A stretch of DNA of 5,265 bases from Globobulimina sp. (Eukaryota; Foraminifera; Rotaliida), in assembly GCA_003354225.1 (NCBI GenBank), contig PIVH01000652.1, positions 1-5,265 on the forward strand. The letters are read 5' to 3'. The notes under the pieces are model-generated. The model saw nothing but the letters and a program-made list of their open reading frames with translations. It did not search any database and was not told the origin of the DNA. The position numbers were made by a program, and so were the translations under genes. This document shows, piece after piece, positions 1-5,265 of the stretch. How positions within the stretch are numbered: the first letter of the stretch is position 1; each line of letters opens with the position of its first letter.

Positions 1-1
1 A

Positions 2-3000
2 TATACACATATACACAGATCATGCGGAGCAAAGTCATGTATTGATCTAACTCTTATCTCTGATAACTTACAATATACCAAATGGAATATCCTCCACTCA
101 ATGTATGATAAACAATTCTCGGATCATATCCCGATATCTACAACCTTCGAAGTTGCGCATTCCTTTGGGTTTGATGAAGAGAAAAAAACCTGGAACTTAG
201 CGGACACCAGAAAGTGGAGTGAGTTTACAGAAACGCTTGAAAACACCCTAAAAGAAACACAATTTGACACAAACCCAAATATCCACACAGAACAACTAAC
301 GTACCTAATATTATATGTATCCGAACAAACAATCGGATATAAACATTTCTATAGAGGCCACAAACCGTGGTGGAACAGAAAAATAAAGAAACTAAAGAAA
401 AAATGTAAAAGACTGCGTAGAAGAATACAGCGAATGAAAAGAAATGCAAAAAGACTGAATATAGACTTCCACCATTTCCCCAGATATAAGAAAGAAAAAA
501 GAAAACTAAATAAAACCCAGTCAAACAAATACAGAGAAATAACAATAGCAAAATCCAAATACACCGATAAGATAAACAAATATATACAAACATGTAAAGA
601 CTATGGCCGCAGATTCTGGCGGACCATAACCAATAATAAATCAAACCAAATTGATACAAATAATATCCCACCGCTAAACTATAAACAAAAATCAAATATA
701 ACTGATCCGAAACAACAGGCGAAGGCACTCCATGAAGCAATGACGAGACCGCCCAAACCACAGTCGAATCATAAACACAAACAATGGCATAATTATGTTA
801 ATAAATTTGTACCTAATTTCCTCAAAAATCACCGAGAAATACCAGATGAAATGAAAAACGACCAATATGATATAATAAAGGATAAAGTTAAGCAAATAAC
901 AAAATCAAAAATCGAGTATCCATCAAATATAAATACTGAAATCCCCATAAATAATACATCCTATCAAATACTTAATGATTCCATTAAAATATATGAAATA
1001 CGTAATGTAATCAGACACCTGGACACACATAAAGCCTATGGTCCAGATAGAATCCATAATCAAATGCTTAAACACGGAGGAGATATGTTAATAAATTACC
1101 TCCTACCATTATTTAATAAATGCATGACATTGGGTGTATTCCCGGGATATTGGAACTTCGCCCATATACTACCAATACCAAAGCCTAATAAAGACCATAG
1201 TAATCCAAAGAACTACCGACCCATTGCAATATCCTCCTGCTTAGGTAGGGTTTTTGAGAAAGTACTTGCAAACAGACTACAACATTTTTGTGTGACAAAT
1301 AGAATATTCGACAACTATCAATGCGGATTCCAAATAAACAGATGTTGCGATGATGTATTAACCACTTTTATTTCAGATGTACAAACATCTCTTGATATGG
1401 TCAGTGACACGGATGTAGTCTTTACGGACTTTTCCAAAGCATATGACAGTGTGTGGCATAACGGCTTGTTATATAAACTTATACAAAATAACATAAAAGG
1501 AAACATATTGAATGTTCTAGCATCATTTATACAAACAAGATTCACCAAAGTTATTGCGAAACGAGCGGAATCCAACTGGGTAGCACAACCAATTGGTGTA
1601 CCACAAGGATCAGCACTTTCTCCTATACTATATATACTATTTACAAATGATTATAAATTAAAGTATCCAAATTTTGTGCATTTCGCTTGCTTTGCAGATG
1701 ATACTGCGTTTTGGACCAGTCCTGGGTCCAAAGATCCCTTCCGATATAAATTCCTACAAAAAGAATTGAACCATTTTAGTGATTGGTGCGACCAATGGCA
1801 ACTTATGATAAACCCAGCCAAATGTGCATCCATCAATATATCACATAGTAAACCAATCAAATTTTATCCAAATTCAACACAATCCATAAATCCAAATACC
1901 AATAAACAAGAAAATGTGAGCAAATACACAATACAATCATCCCCAATAAAATATGAAAACGTTGTCCGATATTTAGGCCTTTGGTTTGATGAAAGATTGA
2001 ATTTCAAGGCCCATCTTGAAAAAGTCCGATCGAAAACAATCCAATGTTACTGGCGACTGTTTTTCACCATCAAATCTGGAGTAAAATTAACCCCAATGTC
2101 CATATCAATCCTCTACAAATCACTCGCCAGATCCAGAATGGAATATGGATTAACACACTACCACCCTTATGATACCACAAATATCCTCAATAAGCTACAA
2201 AATAAGTTCCTCCGATTGGCAATTCCATGCCGATTGGATACACCAATGGATATACTCCAATTTATATTGAAAGTGGAACCAATTAAACAAAGAGCACACT
2301 ACCTAACAATGAGACAGTTAGCGAGAGTGTACTACAATGACTCCTACCATCCACTCCATCGTACCTTTAAATCCCTAACAAAATATATCAATACCATACA
2401 AATGAATAAATACCGCCACGTAAATAAAAAGAAACAATCCAACTCAAAATTTAATAATAAATTCATAAACCTACAAAAGAACCCATTAATGATAGCTGTC
2501 AACCACTGTCAGAATGATAATGCTATCAAAGCACTATCACTAAATTTAGATGATATTAATAAATCCCAAATAACTGCATCTCCCACATATAATTTACACG
2601 AATTCCCAACAAATTATACTGTCACATTAATGGCTGCAAACCCCGAACAACCGATAAATAACGAATACATCATAGCATTTACTGATGGTTCGTGTAGCCC
2701 AAACCCTGGCAGAGGAGGATCAGCAATGTACATTCCCCCACAACCAGCACATAACAAGGCATATAAACAAGTATTTTATTTCCTAATCCCTGTTACCATC
2801 ACCACAGCGGAGACAGAGGCAGTCCATATGATGCTGAATTATATAATAAACACACAGATAAATATCCCAATGCATTACAAAATCTATGTTGATAATCTAC
2901 CATTACTTCAATTTATCAATGGATCCAACTATCCCAAATATAATGAAACTAAGATCCTGATTGAAAACATATTAATCAAACTATCCCAGATACAATCAAA

Positions 3001-3739
3001 TAATCCAAATATAGATATATCGTTTATAAAAATAAAATCACACAATGACAATGAATTTAATGATAAAGTCGATGAATTAGCTAATTTTGCAGCAAAGCAT
3101 ACAAATTATAATCCTAAATTATTCACAGAAATAACGTATAATACCACAATAACCCAAATATACAAACAAATCAACCACCAATGGAAACAATCCTGGTCTA
3201 ATAGGGACACTCAACCAAACCAGGACAGCTACCAAATGTACATAAATAACCCAGAATTACATAATAAATTAAATAAAATAATAAAAAACGTAAATAGAGA
3301 TGAAGCTGCGATCATTAACAGACTCATCTCAGGTCATATTGAATTAAACTCATTCCTATTCAAACATAAATATAAAGACTCAGATAAATCATTGATTAAT
3401 TCACCATACTGTACAAATTGTGTAAATACGTCCATTGAAACCATTAATCACTTTCTCTTCATCTGCCCTGCTTATTCAAATCAAAGGAACAGAATGTACA
3501 TATCCCTTGGTAAAGCTTGGACTGGTTTTCAAAATGGAAATATGATAACTAAACAGAACCTGTTTTATCCATATTCCATCCGAAGACCTCCAGACATTGA
3601 AAGTGAGTTAAGCCTGGAAATCCAGTTAGAAATCTGGAAAACTGTTCTTCAGTTCGTCAAAGAAACAAAAAGATTTAATTACTTATACCAAGTGGACCTA
3701 CAAAATATATGCCCGATCATTTCTGATCAAGAAAACTAA
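2..3739 (+). CDS. LINE ORF2 polyprotein: endonuclease (C-terminal end only), reverse transcriptase, RNase H; 5' partial
   Basis: The frame is open from base 2 to the TAA at 3737-3739 (1245 codons visible). The ATG at 101 is internal: the 33 codons before it contain CGAKSCIDLTLISD and a Trp, and SDHIPI follows at residues 7-12, together the classic C-terminal signature of LINE APE endonucleases. Numbering from that ATG, KPWW (88-91) begins a strongly basic linker (about 88-160). The RT spans about 300-700: YGPDRIHNQM (313-322), NYRPIAISSCLG (371-382), motif A TDFSKAYDSV with D443, motif B GVPQGSALSP (499-508), motif C FADD with D533/D534, and the YLG motif at 624-626. The stretch between motif D (NPAK, 571-574) and YLG is longer than usual. 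RNase H lies at about 855-1000 with D862, E904, D931, H981 and D991, all five canonical positions with near-standard spacing. C1104, C1107, H1117 and C1122 form a CCHC motif typical of the C terminus of such proteins. No frameshift or stop is seen, so the protein looks functional. Codons are A-rich, as is common in LINEs. Confidence 0.95.
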   Translation, partial: YTHIHRSCGAKSCIDLTLISDNLQYTKWNILHSMYDKQFSDHIPISTTFEVAHSFGFDEEKKTWNLADTRKWSEFTETLENTLKETQFDTNPNIHTEQLTYLILYVSEQTIGYKHFYRGHKPWWNRKIKKLKKKCKRLRRRIQRMKRNAKRLNIDFHHFPRYKKEKRKLNKTQSNKYREITIAKSKYTDKINKYIQTCKDYGRRFWRTITNNKSNQIDTNNIPPLNYKQKSNITDPKQQAKALHEAMTRPPKPQSNHKHKQWHNYVNKFVPNFLKNHREIPDEMKNDQYDIIKDKVKQITKSKIEYPSNINTEIPINNTSYQILNDSIKIYEIRNVIRHLDTHKAYGPDRIHNQMLKHGGDMLINYLLPLFNKCMTLGVFPGYWNFAHILPIPKPNKDHSNPKNYRPIAISSCLGRVFEKVLANRLQHFCVTNRIFDNYQCGFQINRCCDDVLTTFISDVQTSLDMVSDTDVVFTDFSKAYDSVWHNGLLYKLIQNNIKGNILNVLASFIQTRFTKVIAKRAESNWVAQPIGVPQGSALSPILYILFTNDYKLKYPNFVHFACFADDTAFWTSPGSKDPFRYKFLQKELNHFSDWCDQWQLMINPAKCASINISHSKPIKFYPNSTQSINPNTNKQENVSKYTIQSSPIKYENVVRYLGLWFDERLNFKAHLEKVRSKTIQCYWRLFFTIKSGVKLTPMSISILYKSLARSRMEYGLTHYHPYDTTNILNKLQNKFLRLAIPCRLDTPMDILQFILKVEPIKQRAHYLTMRQLARVYYNDSYHPLHRTFKSLTKYINTIQMNKYRHVNKKKQSNSKFNNKFINLQKNPLMIAVNHCQNDNAIKALSLNLDDINKSQITASPTYNLHEFPTNYTVTLMAANPEQPINNEYIIAFTDGSCSPNPGRGGSAMYIPPQPAHNKAYKQVFYFLIPVTITTAETEAVHMMLNYIINTQINIPMHYKIYVDNLPLLQFINGSNYPKYNETKILIENILIKLSQIQSNNPNIDISFIKIKSHNDNEFNDKVDELANFAAKHTNYNPKLFTEITYNTTITQIYKQINHQWKQSWSNRDTQPNQDSYQMYINNPELHNKLNKIIKNVNRDEAAIINRLISGHIELNSFLFKHKYKDSDKSLINSPYCTNCVNTSIETINHFLFICPAYSNQRNRMYISLGKAWTGFQNGNMITKQNLFYPYSIRRPPDIESELSLEIQLEIWKTVLQFVKETKRFNYLYQVDLQNICPIISDQEN

Positions 3740-3740
3740 T

Positions 3741-3754
3741 GTACTCTCTAGTAC
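3741..3754 (+). repeat. Short hairpin directly after the ORF2 stop
   Basis: GTACT (3741-3745) and AGTAC (3750-3754) pair around the loop CTCT. The hairpin begins two bases after the TAA. The stem is only 5 bp, so chance is a real possibility. Conservation in other copies would be needed to give it meaning. Confidence 0.45.
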
Positions 3755-3805
3755 TTGTTTTCAAAATATTTTATATTTTACCTTTGTTCATTGGTTTCAT
3801 ACCCA

Positions 3806-3811
3806 AATAAA
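3806..3811 (+). promoter_or_regulatory. AATAAA hexamer, possible polyadenylation signal
   Basis: An exact AATAAA lies in the LINE 3' UTR. The tail begins about 94 bases downstream, which is much further than the usual 10-30 bases. It may therefore not be what sets the RNA 3' end. In AT-rich DNA the hexamer is also common by chance. Confidence 0.3.
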
Positions 3812-3836
3812 AGGACTTGTATCCATGTTTGTGTGT

Positions 3837-3850
3837 ACTATTTAAATAGT
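3837..3850 (+). repeat. 14-bp perfect palindrome in the LINE 3' UTR
   Basis: ACTATTTAAATAGT equals its own reverse complement. In RNA it could form a short stem only with a strained central loop, or it could promote pairing between two molecules. It is the longest perfect palindrome I noticed in the UTR. No function is known to me. Confidence 0.6.
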
Positions 3851-3871
3851 GTTCCTTGCTTGTGTATGGGT

Positions 3872-3890
3872 GAAATCTTTAATTGATTTC
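3872..3890 (+). repeat. 3'-terminal stem-loop of the LINE, 14 bases before the poly(A)
   Basis: GAAATC (3872-3877) pairs with GATTTC (3885-3890) around a 7-base loop. An alternative, mutually exclusive pairing joins CTTTAA (3877-3882) with TTAAAG (3891-3896). The closeness to the 3' end makes this the best candidate for an RT-recognised structure, because some LINEs need a 3'-terminal stem-loop to prime. The structure is seen in the sequence; the role is inferred. Confidence 0.45.
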
Positions 3891-4196
3891 TTAAAGTTTT
3901 AAAGAAAAAAAAAAAAAAAATTGACATATTAAAAGTCCTTGTTTTCGATTGATTAAAATATCGTTTTTTAATTCATACTCAGTTTCAATATCATCTAAAA
4001 TGTCATCGTCACTCTCATTATAATCAGATTTGTACTGATCTGAATTTTCAGATATCTGAATATTATCTGACAATACAGATTTTTGACTAATATCTGACAG
4101 ATCAGATCTGTAATTATACAGATCTGTAATAAATATATATAAAATTATAAATCCACAAACAAAAACAAAAAAAAGAATAATGTAACCAACCAACAT
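3891..4196 (-). CDS. Hypothetical small single-pass membrane protein, 3' end replaced by LINE sequence
   Basis: The 101-residue frame starts at the first ATG after an in-frame stop (TGA at 4209-4211). Residues about 4-25 are a strongly hydrophobic segment (VGYIILFFVFVCGFIILYIF) that would act as a signal anchor. The rest is hydrophilic and acidic, with repeated Ser-Asp pairs (RSD, LSD, LSD, NSD, KSD, ESD) and a DDDILDDIETE stretch. I recognise no family. The last ten residues (QFFFFFSLKL) read the LINE poly(A) and 3' UTR in antisense, and the stop at 3891-3893 lies in the LINE. The native C terminus is therefore probably missing, unless the original stop was lost within a few codons. The frame is co-directional with, and 147 bases downstream of, the next membrane-protein gene. 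It could be a true gene, a last exon, or a chance frame in AT-rich DNA. The TM-plus-acidic-tail architecture makes chance less attractive but does not exclude it. Confidence 0.45.
   Translation of the reverse strand: MLVGYIILFFVFVCGFIILYIFITDLYNYRSDLSDISQKSVLSDNIQISENSDQYKSDYNESDDDILDDIETEYELKNDILINRKQGLLICQFFFFFSLKL
3905..3920 (+). repeat. Poly(A) tail of the LINE (16 A)
   Basis: Sixteen uninterrupted A, preceded by AAAG, end the element. The tail has the position and orientation expected for a LINE 3' end downstream of ORF2. Its purity suggests little decay since insertion. The first flanking bases are TTGACATATT, which should also occur at the left end of the element if a target-site duplication was made. 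Confidence 0.85.
4025..4130. repeat. Cluster of CAGAT/ATCTG words with CAGATCTG palindromes
   Basis: Twelve copies of CAGAT or its complement ATCTG occur within about 100 bases: CAGAT at 4025, 4049, 4076, 4098, 4103 and 4119; ATCTG at 4038, 4054, 4065, 4092, 4106 and 4122. They form the palindromes CAGATATCTG (4049-4058) and CAGATCTG (4103-4110 and 4119-4126). CAGATCTGTAAT is a direct repeat at 4103-4114 and 4119-4130, with a 16-base period. The cluster lies inside the small - strand frame and partly encodes its Ser-Asp pairs. The words also fall in other codon phases, so the protein repeat does not explain all of them. Confidence 0.8.
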
Positions 4197-4343
4197 AAAA
4201 ATGTAATATCATAACATAATAGTTGTGCAAAAGTGTTGTTTCTTTATATTATTTTACAATTGTCACACAAAAAAAATGGACAATCAAAAAATAATTAAAT
4301 GGAAAACGAGATAACGCAAAAGCGCAATCGAATATATTTAATA
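4197..4343. other. AT-rich spacer between the two - strand frames
   Basis: These 147 bases have no convincing coding frame. On the - strand they would hold the 3' UTR of the Rolling stone-like gene and the 5' region of the small frame. No exact AATAAA is seen on the - strand here. An ATTAAA variant lies directly at the end of the upstream gene (complement of 4337-4342), too close to be persuasive. No RNA gene was recognised. Confidence 0.5.
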
Positions 4344-5261
4344 TTAAATCGATGCTGTAATTTCTGTTTTATTTACAGTCTCCTGTTGAAACTCTTTATT
4401 TTTTTGATGATGAATGTTTGAGCAATACATTAATATTAATTTTTTAATAAAAGCAAACAACGAATTTATTCCAACAACAACAAAAATCGATCCTATATAT
4501 ATTATAAATGGCGATTTACTCTCACTCCAATCATAGACTGCATATAAGTAAGTCACTCCATTTTCATTTTTATGAATAAATGCTTCAAATATAACAGTCC
4601 AAATTGTATAGACTGTGCCAAAAAAAAAACCCCAAATTGCTGATTTATAATATAATCTTTGTGCAGATATTATATAATCAATAAATACTGCAATAAATGT
4701 AGCAGCATGCAATTGTACATTAGCCAATTTCCATTGTAATGGATATGCTGCAAACACAGAAGGTTTAAACGCTAATAACCAAAATTGTAATATTACCAAA
4801 ACATTTACAACTAACATCATTTGAAAAAATATTTCCTGCAAAATATATATTCTATAAACATGAGTATTTGTGTCAAGTACTTCGTTTTTAAAAACGTTAA
4901 CATCTAATTCTGGATCCATGGCCATACAATAAACAGTAATTGTTGCCGCTACATTTAATATCATTAATATCACCGTACAAATTGCTGTCCATTGCGTTAA
5001 ATACATAAAATATGCCCACCAATGACCATCCAATGAATATAATATAAGGGTAAACATTGCACAATAAATAACATATAACATTAAAATAATACGAATAATT
5101 AAAAACCAAATATTTACTGGATTTTGTGGTGAGATCCATGTGCCTCCCATTTCAATTAATGGTGGAATATTTAAAATATCTGCATTTTCATGGCAACATA
5201 AACAGCAATCTTGAGATACTAATTGTTGATTTTTGAATTGAGCACATGGACATAATATCAT
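4344..5261 (-). CDS. Rolling stone-like multi-pass membrane protein
   Basis: The 305-residue single-exon frame ends at a TAA (4344-4346). About six hydrophobic helices are visible: residues 52-75, 83-110, 136-164, 182-200, 208-229 and 251-275. The pattern resembles the Rolling stone family, related to FAR-17a/AIG1-type proteins: WISPQNPVNIW before the first helix, YLTQWT at 87-92, a His in helix 4 (LHAATFIAVFID, 184-195), a G..Y......E loop region in helix 5, and YLYAVYDW at 238-245 before the last helix. Rolling stone is a plasma-membrane protein tied to myoblast fusion in flies; the role in other eukaryotes is unclear and I assign none. The N terminus has a cysteine cluster (C4, C6, C19, C20, C22, C23), possibly palmitoylated or metal-binding (inference). 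The C-terminal tail is short and polar. The ATG has A at -3, a good eukaryotic context. Only four bases precede it, and the codon before it is open (AAA), so an upstream extension or exon cannot be excluded. Family assignment rests on motif memory, not on a search. Confidence 0.7.
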   Translation of the reverse strand: MILCPCAQFKNQQLVSQDCCLCCHENADILNIPPLIEMGGTWISPQNPVNIWFLIIRIILMLYVIYCAMFTLILYSLDGHWWAYFMYLTQWTAICTVILMILNVAATITVYCMAMDPELDVNVFKNEVLDTNTHVYRIYILQEIFFQMMLVVNVLVILQFWLLAFKPSVFAAYPLQWKLANVQLHAATFIAVFIDYIISAQRLYYKSAIWGFFFGTVYTIWTVIFEAFIHKNENGVTYLYAVYDWSESKSPFIIYIGSIFVVVGINSLFAFIKKLILMYCSNIHHQKNKEFQQETVNKTEITASI

Positions 5262-5265
5262 TTTG

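Larger units (their letters stand above)
3740..3904 (+). other. LINE 3' UTR
   Basis: This is the non-coding stretch between the ORF2 stop and the poly(A) tail. It is AT-rich and has no + strand reading frame of note. It holds three compact inverted repeats (3741-3754, 3837-3850, 3872-3890) and an AATAAA at 3806-3811. In many LINEs the RT recognises 3' UTR structure when it starts reverse transcription, so these hairpins are candidates for that role. That is inference from position and symmetry only. Confidence 0.8.
1..3920 (+). mobile_element. Non-LTR (LINE) retrotransposon, 5' end outside the window
   Basis: The sequence shows, in order, the tail of an APE-type endonuclease, a reverse transcriptase, an RNase H, a CCHC motif, a short 3' UTR and a terminal run of 16 A. 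This layout is that of an APE-class LINE of the groups that carry RNase H after the RT (I, R1, LOA, Tad and relatives). There are no LTRs, integrase or protease. Such elements copy themselves by target-primed reverse transcription: the endonuclease nicks the target and the RT uses the 3' OH as primer. The left end, ORF1 if present, the promoter and the 5' target-site duplication are not in the window. The right boundary is placed at the last A of the tail, followed by TTGACATATT. The exact junction could shift by a base or more if the target itself had A residues. The clade is not resolved. Confidence 0.93.

Noticed and set aside
225-761. A 178-residue - strand frame rich in Phe, Leu, Tyr and Cys, with a nested 76-residue frame at 349-579
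   Set aside because: It is antisense to the Lys/Arg-rich ORF2 linker; A-rich codons read backwards give hydrophobic residues. It has no independent support.
692-1860. Further - strand frames at 692-895, 1318-1575 and 1651-1860
   Set aside because: They are short and lie antisense to conserved RT coding sequence, so they are shadows.
1-3920. Retron, group II intron or LTR retroelement as the source of the RT
   Set aside because: The APE endonuclease tail, RNase H downstream of RT, CCHC motif and poly(A) end fit a LINE. No intron RNA domains, LTRs, protease or integrase are seen.
3811-3940. Inverted pair AAGGACTT (about 3811-3819) and AAGTCCTT (3933-3940) across the LINE end
   Set aside because: Only 8 bp, and one arm is in the LINE while the other is in the flank, so it is most likely chance.
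4337-4348. TTTAATATTAAA palindrome over the stop of the Rolling stone-like gene
   Set aside because: Pure A/T palindromes of this size are expected in such AT-rich DNA, and nothing else supports a function.
4897-5139. An 80-residue - strand frame inside the Rolling stone-like gene
   Set aside because: It overlaps a well-supported membrane-protein frame in another phase and shows no motif of its own.
1-5265. CRISPR array, tRNA or rRNA gene
   Set aside because: No regularly spaced repeats with unique spacers, and no cloverleaf or rRNA signature, were found on reading both strands.

Overview
The window looks like AT-rich eukaryotic nuclear DNA. It carries the 3' three quarters or so of a non-LTR (LINE-type) retrotransposon on the + strand. 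To its right are two host-type reading frames on the - strand. The standard genetic code fits: the long frame has no internal TAA, TAG or TGA. The species cannot be named from this sequence. An AT-rich protist is my loose guess, and I would not rule out other eukaryotes.

Bases 1-3920 are the retrotransposon. The frame is open from base 2, not only from the ATG at 101. Its first visible residues are the C-terminal end of an APE-type endonuclease, so the real start of ORF2 lies left of the window. Then come a very basic linker, a reverse transcriptase with intact motifs, an RNase H domain with all five expected catalytic-site residues, and a C-terminal CCHC zinc-finger-like motif. The stop is at 3737-3739. 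A 3' UTR of about 165 bases with several short hairpins follows, and the element ends in 16 pure A (3905-3920). An uninterrupted frame of at least 1245 codons plus a clean poly(A) tail points to a young, possibly still active copy.

Bases 3921-4343 hold a small - strand frame (3891-4196) for a single-pass membrane protein with an acidic Ser/Asp-rich tail, then a 147-base AT-rich spacer. The small frame ends inside the LINE tail: its last residues are translated from antisense poly(A) and LINE 3' UTR. The LINE has therefore probably landed in or just after this gene and replaced its natural end. The middle of the frame contains a dense cluster of CAGAT/ATCTG words.

Bases 4344-5261 encode, on the - strand, a 305-residue multi-pass membrane protein resembling the Rolling stone family, with a cysteine cluster at its N terminus. 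Its start is only four bases from the window edge, so its 5' end is not certain. The retrotransposon ORF acts on its own. I see no functional link between it and the two membrane-protein frames other than insertion.
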